NCBI RefSeq assembly: GCF_029433105.1
Contig: NZ_JARNTW010000011.1
Location: 81,990-145,989 of the forward strand
DNA length: 64,000 nt
Direction: 5' to 3'
Source: Runella sp. MFBS21
Lineage (GTDB): Bacteria; Bacteroidota; Bacteroidia; Cytophagales; Spirosomataceae
The first letter of the stretch is position 1. Each line of letters opens with the position of its first letter. A program made the translations under genes and the position numbers. The notes under the pieces were generated by a model. That model was not told the DNA's origin, ran no database searches, and saw only the letters and a list, made by a program, of their open reading frames with translations. Below are positions 24,885 to 34,078 of the stretch, in pieces.

Positions 24885-25967
24885 TTGATCACTTACACAG
24901 CGAAATCCCAGGTTATCTGCCCCACTGCTTATTTCTCCTTTTCCTCGACTTCCTGCTTTGTATCTTACACAATACTGATCACTACATAAAAATGACCCTC
25001 CTCTTTGTACGCGCTTCACAGCTCCCGGTTCGTCGGGGTCATAACTATCCGCCGGCCCTTGGGGGTTGGCTGAAGAGCTATTTCGATAATAATCCGGACG
25101 ATAGTAATCGTTGCACCATTCCCATACATTTCCTTCCATATCGTAGAGACCTAAACGATTGGCAGGAAATGTTTTAACAGGGGAGGCATTGGCAAATCCG
25201 TCTTCTTGCAAATTTTTGTGAGGGAAATCTCCCTGATAAATATTAGCCACCCATTTGCCTTTGGGTTTGAGTTCCTCTCCCCAGTAATACATCCGTTGGG
25301 ACTGCCCTGCACGAGCGGCAAATTCCCACTCAGCCTCCGTAGGAAGGCGCTTGCCCGCCCACTTTGCATAAGCTAGCGCGTCTTCATAACAAACGTGTAC
25401 TACGGGAAAATTCTCTCGACCCTTTAGTACACTCCCAGGCCCAAATGGATGCTGCCAGTTAGCCCCTACTACATACTTCCACCATTGCAAGGGATTTTGG
25501 AGAGAAACCGACGTTGACGGAGGACTAAATACTGCTGACCCAGGTAATAATTGATTAGTTGGCACTCCAGGGAAATCTTTAGGATCTAGGGCACGCTCCG
25601 CCACTGTTTTATAACCAGTGGCTTTTACAAACTTCGCAAATTGAGCGTTGGTTACTTCATGTTCGTCCATCCAAAAACCCTTAATACTGACCTCGTGTAT
25701 GGGCCGAGAGTCTTCGAATTCATCTGACCCCATCAGAAATTTCCCCCCCGCAATCCAAACCATCCCTTCCAAACTTCCTTTTCCTTGGTGTATACTGTCA
25801 GTAAGGTCATTAGTCGAAGCCTTGGTAGCTGTTCTTGAAGGCATTCCATGAGATACACAAGCAGCAATGCTATCTGCTTTTGCTTTTTCAGATTGGGATG
25901 TAGAACTACACGACCAACTGAGAATAGCTACTATGCAGCTGTACCAATACAGCACTTTTTTAGTCAT
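24873..25967 (-). CDS. Formylglycine-generating enzyme family lipoprotein (sulfatase-maturing)
   Basis: The protein has 364 residues. The N-terminus ends in a lipobox (AILSWSC, Cys20), so it is probably a periplasm-facing lipoprotein. The FGE-sulfatase domain spans about 65-360: MVWIAGGKFLMGSDE, DEHEVTNAQFAKFV, RLPTEAEWEFAARAG and GNVWEWCNDYY. The copper-binding active-site cysteines of true FGE are present (C328 and C333 in FLCSDQYCVRYKAGSRG, then NLGFRCV). It should oxidise the sulfatase Cys to formylglycine using O2. The sulfatase gene lies 18 bases upstream in the same operon, which supports this over a generic SUMF role. Confidence 0.92.
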   Translation of the reverse strand: MTKKVLYWYSCIVAILSWSCSSTSQSEKAKADSIAACVSHGMPSRTATKASTNDLTDSIHQGKGSLEGMVWIAGGKFLMGSDEFEDSRPIHEVSIKGFWMDEHEVTNAQFAKFVKATGYKTVAERALDPKDFPGVPTNQLLPGSAVFSPPSTSVSLQNPLQWWKYVVGANWQHPFGPGSVLKGRENFPVVHVCYEDALAYAKWAGKRLPTEAEWEFAARAGQSQRMYYWGEELKPKGKWVANIYQGDFPHKNLQEDGFANASPVKTFPANRLGLYDMEGNVWEWCNDYYRPDYYRNSSSANPQGPADSYDPDEPGAVKRVQRGGSFLCSDQYCVRYKAGSRGKGEISSGADNLGFRCVSDQKAP

Positions 25968-25985
25968 CGAATATTATATTTTATA

Positions 25986-27506
25986 TTATTTTTCTAAATA
26001 CACAGGAAATTCGGCTGCTTTGGTTCCCTTTTTATTCCGTAAATCATTTTTTCCTCCTCGGTCTTCATAAAAGGGAATCATCATACCATTTGTTTCCTGT
26101 AAAATTCCAAACAACTCTTTGTTGAGTTTTTTTACTGTGGGTAGATGCTCTTTTTGGTTGACCAAATTATTCATTTCATGAGGGTCTTCCTGCAAGTCAT
26201 AGAGCTCATCCGTATCCCAAATACCATGATAATGAATGTATTTATAACGGTCGGTCCGTAAAGCGTGCATGGTTGGGGTTTGGGGGAAATTGCGTTCCCA
26301 ATAATATTCATACAAGAGTCCTGTACGCCAAGGCTGCGTTTGTCCTTTCAGAAAAGGTAAAAAGCTTTTTCCATCCATATAGCCCGGGGATTTCAAGCCA
26401 GCTACTTCCAAAAAGGTAGGTGCTATGTCAATATTAGCTACTACTTCTTTCACTACCGTTCCGGGCTTAATCAAATCAGGGCAATGTGCGAGCATAGGTA
26501 CGCGCATGGAGGTTTCGTAGGCTGTACGTTTATCAATAAGCCCATGCTCCCCAAACATGAATCCATTGTCGCCCATGTAAACCACAAGTGTTGACTCCAA
26601 CAACCCTTCTTTTTCTAAGTACTCCAATACACGTCCTACAGAATTATCCACTCCAAGAAGAGTCTCAGAATAACGTTTGTAATATTCGCCAATATCCAAT
26701 TGGCTATGGTAAGGGTATTCGACGCCATGCCAAGAGTTACGCTGATTTTGAAGCCACATAGGGGCATCTTTTTGGCTATCAATTGCCATACTTACCGGTG
26801 GTTTGAAAGTATGGTCTTTGAAGCGGTCTTTATCACGCTGGGCTGGGATAAAATCAGCATGTACTCCTTTGTGAGAAAGATACAGCATGAAGGGTTTATC
26901 TTTTTTGCGATTTTGGAGAAACTCCATTGCGTAATCGGTAAGCTCATCTGTGATATAGCCTTTTTGTGCTACCTTTTTACCGTTGACGTTGAAGCCATTT
27001 TTTTCGGGTAAATAAGAGCCTTGCCCCTTAAAAGAAACCCAATAATTAAAGCCACGTTGGGGATCGTCAAATTCCCCTCCCATATGCCATTTTCCTATCA
27101 TGGCGGTCTGATAACCTACTTTTTGAAGATACTGAGCATAAAAAACTAGGTCTTTCGAAACAGGGTTGTTGTTGTCAACCACGCGGTGCTTATGGGCATA
27201 TAAACCCGTCAAAATCGAGGCTCTCGAAGGCGAACACAAAGCTGTTGTAACAAAAGCATTGGGTAAATAAGCGCCGTTTTTGGCAAGACGGTCAAGATTG
27301 GGAGTTTGGACAAATGTCTGGGTATTTAGAAAACCCAAGGCATCAAACCGATGATCGTCAGTAAGGACAAAAATGATATTTCGAGGACGTGAATTGGGGA
27401 TTTTGGTCAAGGTGAGCGCTCCGTTTGGTTGGCGTACCACCGCTTGTTGGGCTACACAACTACCGCCCAGAATAATCCCTAAAAGTATAAAAAATCGAAT
27501 TTTCAT
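25986..27506 (-). CDS. Sulfatase (Cys-type, formylglycine-dependent), lipoprotein
   Basis: The protein has 506 residues. The signal sequence ends in a lipobox-like LGGSC (Cys17). Metal ligands appear in VLTDDHRFDALG (Asp50-Asp51). The modification motif C-x-P-S-R is at Cys91-Arg95 in TTALCSPSRASILTG, a perfect Cys-type site. GDNGFMFGEHGL provides later metal ligands. This S1-type sulfatase removes sulfate esters, probably from sulfated carbohydrate in the periplasm. It lies upstream of its maturation enzyme and downstream of two quinoprotein dehydrogenases, in one minus-strand operon. The freed sulfate could feed the sulfur genes elsewhere in the window (inference). Confidence 0.94.
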   Translation of the reverse strand: MKIRFFILLGIILGGSCVAQQAVVRQPNGALTLTKIPNSRPRNIIFVLTDDHRFDALGFLNTQTFVQTPNLDRLAKNGAYLPNAFVTTALCSPSRASILTGLYAHKHRVVDNNNPVSKDLVFYAQYLQKVGYQTAMIGKWHMGGEFDDPQRGFNYWVSFKGQGSYLPEKNGFNVNGKKVAQKGYITDELTDYAMEFLQNRKKDKPFMLYLSHKGVHADFIPAQRDKDRFKDHTFKPPVSMAIDSQKDAPMWLQNQRNSWHGVEYPYHSQLDIGEYYKRYSETLLGVDNSVGRVLEYLEKEGLLESTLVVYMGDNGFMFGEHGLIDKRTAYETSMRVPMLAHCPDLIKPGTVVKEVVANIDIAPTFLEVAGLKSPGYMDGKSFLPFLKGQTQPWRTGLLYEYYWERNFPQTPTMHALRTDRYKYIHYHGIWDTDELYDLQEDPHEMNNLVNQKEHLPTVKKLNKELFGILQETNGMMIPFYEDRGGKNDLRNKKGTKAAEFPVYLEK

Positions 27507-27554
27507 ATCATTAGTTTTAAAGTATTCTATCAGTGAGGTTTTATTCCCTATTTT

Positions 27555-29657
27555 TTAGGGCAAAGCAAAGGCTATTACTTGATTTCCTTTGTTGGTACCC
27601 AATTTGGCTCCTCCACAAGCGATTACTACGTACTGGCGACCATTAACTTGATAAGTACTTGGCGTAGCAAAACCCGCAGCAGGTAGTTGATATTCCCATA
27701 GCAATTTGCCATTTCGTGTGTTGTAAGCTCTAAATTTAGCATCACGGGTAGCAGCAATAAACAACAGTCCCCCCGCCGTAACCACCGGGCCACCGTAGTT
27801 TTCACTACCTGTTTGAGGTATTCCTTTGGCTTTTAGTTCGGGATACTCACCAAATACATTTTTCCAAACGTATTCACCCGTATTGAGATTGATGGCGTTT
27901 AAGGTACCCCAAGGTGGAGCAATGGCCGGATATCCTTGGCTATCTAAAAATTTATTGTAGCCAGTTGTTTTGTAGGGGATGACTGGATTTTTGGTTTTGT
28001 TATTGATGGTACCGGTCGCCTCCTGTTTTTCATCCCCAAACAAGAATGCCACCAGAGCCGCTTTTTCTTCAGGTTTCAACGTCGTAAATCCAGGCATCAT
28101 TCCTTTTCCATTGCTCACAATGTTTTTGACATAATCACGACTTTGTCTCAACTGAATATCAACCAAAGAAGGATACCCACTTTTGGTATTACCTTTACGC
28201 TCAGGCCCGTGGCAGGCCGAACAATACAAAGTGTATGTTTTGGCTCCTTCACTCAGGTGCGCCAATTCACTTTGTTTTGGAGTATCGACCATCGTCAACA
28301 CCCACGCCATTTCATTGGAATTAACGTACATGATGCCATTGGGGTCAACGGCAGCTCCTCCCCACTCTGCCCCTCCGTCATAGCCCGGAAAAATCAGCGT
28401 ACCTTGTTTACTAGGAGGAGCCATGTACCCTTTTTTAAGGCTTTTAAAGACCGTAACCAACGAGTCATGATCTTTACTGTAAGGGTTTAAATCTTTTTCG
28501 GTCAACGATTGCCGCGCAAATGCCGCTGGTTTAGCGGGTTGGGGCTGAGTAGGCCAAGTGGATTCCCCTGGTAACTTACTTTGTTCTACGGCAACATCTT
28601 TGATCGGGAAAAGCGATTTTCCTGTCAATCTATCAAATACCAACACATGTCCCGATTTTGTTGTTTGGGCCACTGCATCCACGCGTTTTCCATTGTGAGT
28701 GACCGTTATTAAATTAGGTGGAGAAGGAAAATCTCTATCCCATACATCATGATGAACAAATTGATAATGCCAGAGTCGTTTGCCTGTGCGAGCATCAAGG
28801 GCAAGCAGACAATTAGCAAAGAGATTTTTTCCCTTACGATTGCCGCCATAAAAATCAAACGCTGCCGAGCCTGTTGGCACAAACAAGATGCCCCGTTGAC
28901 GATCTACGGCCATACCAGCCCAGTTGTTGGCTCCGCCAACATCTGTATTTTTCCAGGTGTTTTTAGGCCAAGTATCATAGCCATATTCTCCCGGTTGCGG
29001 TATTGTATGGAATACCCAAACCAACTTACCTGTTTGGATATCAAATGCCTGTACATGCCCCGGTGCCGCGTCAGCTCCTTCTGATAGTCGCATAGGCATG
29101 ATAATAAGGTTTCCAAAAACGGTACCTGGGGTATTAGAAATGACAAATTTTTCCTTAGCTGATTCTCCCAAACCTGTACGTAGGCTTATACGCCCTGCTT
29201 CACCAAAACTATCAATGGGTTGTCCTGTGGTAGCATTTAAGGCATATAACCAATGTCCCGAAGTAAACAAAATACGTTCGTCACCTTGCTGATTTGTCCA
29301 ATAAGTTACCCCTCTACTTGTACTTACTCCCGACTTAAAAGGGGCACCAAATCGCCATATCTCTTGCCCGGTAGCAGCATCCAAAGCAAATACCTGCAAA
29401 GCAGAAGAAATACCGTACAATTTACCCTTCACAATGATGGGATTCATCTGCATCTGCCCTGTATCGGGCGCAGCGTACGACCAAGCGACTTCAAGCTGGG
29501 TTATATTGTTGGTATCAATTTGACTTAATAAAGAATAATGATTGCGGTCGGGACCGCCCAAGTAATCATCCCAATCGACGTTGGTTTTCTCATCAAAACG
29601 TGGATAGAAGGCTACCAATACTGCAATAATGAGCAAAAATGGAAAGATACGAAACAT
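27555..29657 (-). CDS. PQQ-dependent dehydrogenase with inserted cytochrome c domain (copy 1)
   Basis: The protein has 700 residues with an N-terminal membrane anchor or signal (MFRIFPFLLIIAVLVAFYP). An eight-bladed quinoprotein propeller starts at WDDYLGGPDRNHYSLLSQI and carries ATGQEIWRFGAP and WHYQFVHHDVWDRDFPSPP. Residues about 465-545 are a monohaem cytochrome c domain (YCSACHGPERKG, distal Met in GKGMMPGF). The propeller then resumes (GYPAIAPPWGTLNAINLNTG) to its last blade, so the haem domain is inserted, not terminal. It oxidises a sugar or alcohol in the periplasm and passes electrons to its own haem. Its closest relative here is the adjacent gene. Confidence 0.92.
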   Translation of the reverse strand: MFRIFPFLLIIAVLVAFYPRFDEKTNVDWDDYLGGPDRNHYSLLSQIDTNNITQLEVAWSYAAPDTGQMQMNPIIVKGKLYGISSALQVFALDAATGQEIWRFGAPFKSGVSTSRGVTYWTNQQGDERILFTSGHWLYALNATTGQPIDSFGEAGRISLRTGLGESAKEKFVISNTPGTVFGNLIIMPMRLSEGADAAPGHVQAFDIQTGKLVWVFHTIPQPGEYGYDTWPKNTWKNTDVGGANNWAGMAVDRQRGILFVPTGSAAFDFYGGNRKGKNLFANCLLALDARTGKRLWHYQFVHHDVWDRDFPSPPNLITVTHNGKRVDAVAQTTKSGHVLVFDRLTGKSLFPIKDVAVEQSKLPGESTWPTQPQPAKPAAFARQSLTEKDLNPYSKDHDSLVTVFKSLKKGYMAPPSKQGTLIFPGYDGGAEWGGAAVDPNGIMYVNSNEMAWVLTMVDTPKQSELAHLSEGAKTYTLYCSACHGPERKGNTKSGYPSLVDIQLRQSRDYVKNIVSNGKGMMPGFTTLKPEEKAALVAFLFGDEKQEATGTINNKTKNPVIPYKTTGYNKFLDSQGYPAIAPPWGTLNAINLNTGEYVWKNVFGEYPELKAKGIPQTGSENYGGPVVTAGGLLFIAATRDAKFRAYNTRNGKLLWEYQLPAAGFATPSTYQVNGRQYVVIACGGAKLGTNKGNQVIAFALP

Positions 29658-29705
29658 ACAAATATTTATTTAAGCACGCGTGTCCCTATTTCAGAAGGTA
29701 ATTTT

Positions 29706-31820
29706 TTAATTTTCTAAACAAAATGCCACGTATTTGTCGCCCGATTTGGTTTTGAGTTTTCCACCTCCACAGGCAATCACAATGTATTGTTTATTATTCA
29801 CAACATAAGTACTAGGCGAAGCATATCCTCCTGCTGGCAAGGTATATTCCCATATGATTTTACCGGTTTCTTTGTCAAAAGCGCGAATTTTTTCATCGCG
29901 ACTTGCCGCAATGAAAATCAATCCACTTGCCGTCACGAGGGGTCCTCCATAGTTGTCGGTACCAGTAGGTGCAATTCCTTTTTTTGTAAGTTCGGGATAC
30001 TCGCCCAACGGAACCTGCCAGCGATGTTTGCCCGTATTGAGATCAATCGCCGTGAGTGTGCCCCAAGGAGGTGTGCTAACAGGATAGCCTTCACTATCAT
30101 ACCACCGATTGTAACCAGTGTGTTGATAGGGAACTACGTCTTTTTGGGTGGTAACTATTTGCTTTCCAGCGGTGGTATTATTGTACAAAAACTCAATGAT
30201 AGAATTACGTTCAGCAACAGAGATATGCGAAAAAGAAGGCATCATTCCACGTCCTGTCATCAATAATTTCAAGGTTTGGGCTTTTGAAAGTCGTTTGTCT
30301 AACTGTAACAAAGAAGGATATGAACCATCATGGTTTCCCTTGCGCTCTAATCCATGACAAGCCGAACAATACAATCGATAAGGGTTATTGGTTTGAGCTG
30401 TGTTTTTGTCTTCTTGATTTCGACGAATCAAAGTCATATGAACCGGGATTTCTTTAGCTGGCACATACAGTACACCATCGGGGTCTGCGGCGGCGCCCCC
30501 CCATTGGGCCCCTCCATCGGTACCCGGAAAAAATACCGTCATTTTTTCACTCAAAGGAATATAAGGTGTTCCTGTTTGAGCCTTACGAAGCATTAGCTTC
30601 ACAGAGTCAAGATTAGAAGCCCACGGATTGATGTCTTTCTCGGTAAATGATTGTCGGGTAAATGGTGTCGGTAATTGGGGAATTGGCTGGGTCTGACTGG
30701 GTTGTTCACCTACTACCGCTTTTTGTGGGAAAGAGGTTTCTTTGATAGGAAAAATAGGTTCGCCCGTCACTCTATCAAACACAAACGTAAATCCCTGTTT
30801 TGTAATTTGAGCCACAACATCGATTTTTCTGGGACGACCATCGGAGCCCGTTCGAGTAATAGTCAACAAATTGGGTGGTGCTGGCGGGTCGCGATCCCAA
30901 ATATCATGATGCACGAGTTGATAGTGCCAAAGTCTTTTACCAGTGGCGGCATCCAAGGCGAGTAAACAGTTTGCATATAAATTATTTCCTTTTCGGTTTG
31001 CCCCGTAAAAATCATGGGCTGCCGAGCCGGTTGGAGCATATACGATTCCTCGTTCTCGGTCAATCGCCATTCCCATCCAATTGTTTGCTGCACCGATTCG
31101 TTGGCGCGGGTTTTCGGGCGACCAAGTTTCATAGCCGGCCTCTCCCTTTTGGGGAATGGTACGAAATGTCCACACCAATTTACCTGTTCGGGTATCATAA
31201 GCCCGAATATCTCCTAATAAGGCGGTTTCACTTTCGGAGACGCGCGTACCAGTAATTAGGAGGTTTTTATAAATTGTATTGGGGGTATTCGACACCACAT
31301 AGTTATCGGCACCTGGACGTTCAATGCCAATCTTAAGGTCTATTTTACCTTTGTCACCAAATCCCTCAACAAGTTTTCCGGAAGTGGCATCCAAGGCATA
31401 AAGCCATCTACCTGCTCCAAAAAAAATGCGTTTATCTGCCCCTTCTCCCCAATAGGTGACTCCTCGGCTAGTGGTGCCACCATTATCCGTGAAATCAGTT
31501 TTCCAAAGTTCTTTACCCGTAGCTGCCTCTATCGCAAACGCCTGTGTATTGGCAGACACGCCATAAAGAATACCGTCAATGATAATGGGATTGCATTGCA
31601 TCTGCGTACGGTTTTGGAGGGTATCAGCTCCTCCCGACGCATAGCTCCAAGCCATTTTTAGCTTTCCGACATTGTCTTTGTTGATTTGGGTCAAAGGTGA
31701 ATAATGACTGCGAGCTCCATCACCATTGTATTCTGGCCAATCGATACGATTATCTAATTTTTGAAACCCCCAAGCCACACCCACCAAAACAATCAGGCAA
31801 ATATTCTTTTTTGTAAACAT
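29706..31820 (-). CDS. PQQ-dependent dehydrogenase with inserted cytochrome c domain (copy 2)
   Basis: The protein has 704 residues and is paralogous to the gene 48 bases downstream along its whole length: WPEYNGDGARSHYSPLTQIN, LVHHDIWDRDPPAPPNLLTI, haem motif YCSACHGLERKG near residue 484, then GYPVSTPPWGTLTAIDLNTG. The N-terminus is a signal or anchor (MFTKKNICLIVLVGVAWGF). Same architecture with the haem domain inside the propeller. Two copies in tandem suggest duplication and different substrates, or the two epimers of one sugar. No PQQ synthesis genes are in the window, so the cofactor must come from elsewhere in the genome or from outside. Confidence 0.92.
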   Translation of the reverse strand: MFTKKNICLIVLVGVAWGFQKLDNRIDWPEYNGDGARSHYSPLTQINKDNVGKLKMAWSYASGGADTLQNRTQMQCNPIIIDGILYGVSANTQAFAIEAATGKELWKTDFTDNGGTTSRGVTYWGEGADKRIFFGAGRWLYALDATSGKLVEGFGDKGKIDLKIGIERPGADNYVVSNTPNTIYKNLLITGTRVSESETALLGDIRAYDTRTGKLVWTFRTIPQKGEAGYETWSPENPRQRIGAANNWMGMAIDRERGIVYAPTGSAAHDFYGANRKGNNLYANCLLALDAATGKRLWHYQLVHHDIWDRDPPAPPNLLTITRTGSDGRPRKIDVVAQITKQGFTFVFDRVTGEPIFPIKETSFPQKAVVGEQPSQTQPIPQLPTPFTRQSFTEKDINPWASNLDSVKLMLRKAQTGTPYIPLSEKMTVFFPGTDGGAQWGGAAADPDGVLYVPAKEIPVHMTLIRRNQEDKNTAQTNNPYRLYCSACHGLERKGNHDGSYPSLLQLDKRLSKAQTLKLLMTGRGMMPSFSHISVAERNSIIEFLYNNTTAGKQIVTTQKDVVPYQHTGYNRWYDSEGYPVSTPPWGTLTAIDLNTGKHRWQVPLGEYPELTKKGIAPTGTDNYGGPLVTASGLIFIAASRDEKIRAFDKETGKIIWEYTLPAGGYASPSTYVVNNKQYIVIACGGGKLKTKSGDKYVAFCLEN

Positions 31821-31850
31821 AGAGACAGGAAATACATTTTGTGCTTTCTT

Positions 31851-32747
31851 CTAAAAATATTGCTGTATTGCTTGGGGATAATCAGCAAAAGCCAATTCAG
31901 GTTCAGGAATTTCTGGGTGCCACATTTTTTCCCATTCAAAACTGTAGTAGCCCTTATACCCTCCCGATTTGAGAGCATCAATGGCCTCTTTGAGCGGTGC
32001 TTCACCCTTTCCTACAAATGTATAAGCAGGTTTGCCATTTACCATACTTCCATCTTTGATATGGGTATGAACAATGTATTTTTTGAGCGTCTTATACACT
32101 TCAGTTGGAGATTCTTTCGTGATTGACCACATATTGAAAATATCCCAAATGAGACCCACATTCGGGTGATTGGCTTGTTGCATAATTTGAAGCAACACAT
32201 CTTTCCAAATCACCTGACCATGCGATTCGAGCAATACTGTCACTTTTGCTTCCTTAGCATAGCGCCCCAGTTCTGATAAATTTTCGCTGATAAGATTAAT
32301 GGTTTGCTCCCGGTCTTGATCTTTGGGTAAGTCATTGGGGAAAACTCGCACATACGGACACGACAACTCATGCGCAAGGTCAATGAAGCGTTTGGCTTCG
32401 TCCATGTTTTTTTGTCTCTTCGTAGTATCCATAAAATGCAGATTAGACGAAGCACCTAAATTGCATATTTTGAGTTTATTATCGGCAAAGAGTTGACGAG
32501 TTTGGGCAATGTCTGTACTAAACTCAGGGCGCTTGGGTAGATACATTTCTTTTTCTAGGCCTCTGATTTCAATGGCCTCGTATTGGGTAGCCACAGCAGT
32601 TTGGACAATTTTTGACAAAGGCCAAGTCGGGCAGCCCAAGGTTGAAAAAGCCAAGCGAGGTTTTATTTTTTTTGCAGAGACATCGAAAGACGACGCCAAT
32701 GCCAGACCTAAAGAACTCTTAAGAAAATTTCTGCGGGTAGTTTGCAT
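31851..32747 (-). CDS. Sugar phosphate isomerase/epimerase-like TIM-barrel protein, exported
   Basis: The protein has 298 residues. A twin-arginine signal (TTRRNFLKSSLGLALASSF) precedes an AP-endonuclease-2-type TIM barrel (LAFSTLGCPTWPLSKIV, VLLESHGQVIW, VGLIWDIFNM, YIVHTHIKDG, GYKGYYSFEWEK). Metal ligands Glu, Asp, His and Glu at these places fit xylose isomerase-like enzymes and 3-keto-sugar hydratases or epimerases. It is first in the minus-strand operon isomerase, PQQ-DH, PQQ-DH, sulfatase, FGE (gaps 30, 48, 48 and 18 bases). It likely handles the sugar freed by the sulfatase or its oxidised product (inference). Confidence 0.88.
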   Translation of the reverse strand: MQTTRRNFLKSSLGLALASSFDVSAKKIKPRLAFSTLGCPTWPLSKIVQTAVATQYEAIEIRGLEKEMYLPKRPEFSTDIAQTRQLFADNKLKICNLGASSNLHFMDTTKRQKNMDEAKRFIDLAHELSCPYVRVFPNDLPKDQDREQTINLISENLSELGRYAKEAKVTVLLESHGQVIWKDVLLQIMQQANHPNVGLIWDIFNMWSITKESPTEVYKTLKKYIVHTHIKDGSMVNGKPAYTFVGKGEAPLKEAIDALKSGGYKGYYSFEWEKMWHPEIPEPELAFADYPQAIQQYF

Positions 32748-32869
32748 TATCGAATTTGGTAAATTTTTGAGAGAATTTCATCTCATTTATCATGTTGTCT
32801 ATAAAACTTAAAAAATGATTTTAATTACTGTTTTTTTATCAATTTCTTATTGGAGGCAAGGTCACGACG

Positions 32870-32922
32870 ATCAACCGATAAGCTATAAATGCAAGTTTTG
32901 TACTTATAGATTATCGGTTGAT
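32870..32922 (-). repeat. 19-bp inverted repeat at the end of the parB remnant
   Basis: ATCAACCGATAAGCTATAA pairs with TTATAGATTATCGGTTGAT at 18 of 19 positions around a 15-base loop. The 3' arm covers the last codons and stop (TAA at 32911-32913) of the decayed parB. It resembles the inverted repeat downstream of the working parB at 13621-13670 in its ATCAACC/GGTTGAT arms. Confidence 0.6.
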
Positions 32923-33350
32923 TTTAAGGTGTTTATAGGTTTTTTTTAGTTCTTTTGTCTTTTGCATTAATTGATTGTAATCACTTCTGCTAGTCCTATT
33001 TAAAACGAGCTTAGAAATTTCTTTTTCCTTTGGGTTATCTCCTCTTCTTTACTCCCTTCAGGATACAAATATCTTCAATCGTTTTGACCTCTCCATCTTT
33101 TATATCTTCTCTTTTGGCAAGGTTCTGTATTACTGTTTTACTTAATGCGCCATCTCCTGCCAACACTCTCTGCTGCAATTCTGGAACAAGTTTAGATAAA
33201 CCAGCGGCAAAATTAGCCTCGTTTTTGATGGTTCGTTGATATTATCTTAAACTCATATGCCAATTGTTTTGACAAATCTCCTCCACTCGATTCACGGTCA
33301 TATTTACTTTTCCACTTTATACCTAAGCCCAAAAGTCTTTTTTGCAAGTA
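32911..33350 (-). pseudogene. Decayed second parB (C-terminal two thirds, two frameshifts)
   Basis: No single frame is open, but joined frames on the minus strand give KWKSKYDRESSGGDLSKQLA, then QRTIKNEANFAAGLSKL and LAGDGALSKTVIQNLAKRED, then KLVLNRTSRSDYNQLMQKTK. These align in order with ParB of this window (RYDRNEHKS, TILRDAEFATGLDKL, LSGEMKMGKSDIQKLAKVEQ). Breaks fall near 33241 and 33037. The N-terminal DGHNR domain is gone. It is a fossil of another partition system, so DNA from a second replicon has probably been merged here. Confidence 0.75.
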
Positions 33351-33618
33351 GGTTAAAATGATTTAGGGGGTGATATGTTCAAAAGAAACATCTCATTTAA
33401 CTCAAAAAACAACATAAATCTGTGCTTTTATGATACCTTCCTTTTTGAGAAGGAGATTGATTTTATTATGAGCAAGCACAGATACAAAAAGCAGAGGAGT
33501 AAGCAGAAGCTCTTACAAAGAACCGTTATTTGTTCGAATAGCTTGAGGTATTTTTGGGATAGCCAATCGAGCAAACAAAGAAAATTACAGCGTCATTGTA
33601 TCCAATAAACATATTGCT
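33351..33618. other. Gene-free stretch after the parB remnant
   Basis: About 270 AT-rich bases. A 77-codon plus-strand frame (33375-33608) gives a lysine/serine-rich peptide without any recognisable motif, and I do not call it a gene. Nothing else was seen. Confidence 0.4.
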
Positions 33619-33751
33619 TTAGTCCTAAAAATAGATAGATAATTAGGTTTTTTTGCTAAAAAAATTATATTTTAATCTTTGTTTTTTGTTTCAAATAAAT
33701 TCACTTTTGTATATCTCTTTTTTATAGATAAGTAAAGTAGGATAGATAGTG
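33619..33751 (+). promoter_or_regulatory. Leader/promoter repeat, copy A (before the porin gene)
   Basis: About 130 bases align with copy B at 35361-35495, sharing TTTTGTTTTTTGTTTCAAAT, a TCAC-TTTG block and a TAGATAA-GAAAGTAGG-like block. The promoter within is TTTG (33678-33681), 20 bases, CACTTTTG (33702-33709). The porin start codon lies about 370 bases further on. The stretch between (33752-34078) has no convincing gene: a 61-codon minus frame at 33790-33975 has no recognisable motif. Confidence 0.55.
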
Positions 33752-34078
33752 ATAAGAATGTTGAAGGATATGCCGCAAGTATTTTGATTTTATGTCCATA
33801 AACAACTGGTTTGAGTTTGCATTTTACGGCTAGGGGTACAGTCGCTAAGAGAAATTTGTTGCCGATTGGGCCGTGCTGTCTTCACGATAGCAGCTTGTTC
33901 GACTGATTCATGGCACTGCCCCACATCTCTTGATTTACAAACATCTACTTTCAATAAAATATTGGGACAATGCATCCGAAAAGGATAGTTCTAATTCTTA
34001 AAAAAATTGCCTATTACTTGTCTTGTGAAGTGAAAATAACAAAAGGATGCAAACTAAATTCAATAATCTACTTAGAAT

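Noticed and set aside
33375..33608. A 77-codon frame as a small gene
   Set aside because: Low-complexity Lys/Ser/Arg content, no motif, no promoter, and it lies in a decayed zone.
33790..33975. A 61-codon minus-strand frame as a transposase fragment
   Set aside because: It has a few Cys and His residues but no motif I can match to any insertion-sequence family.
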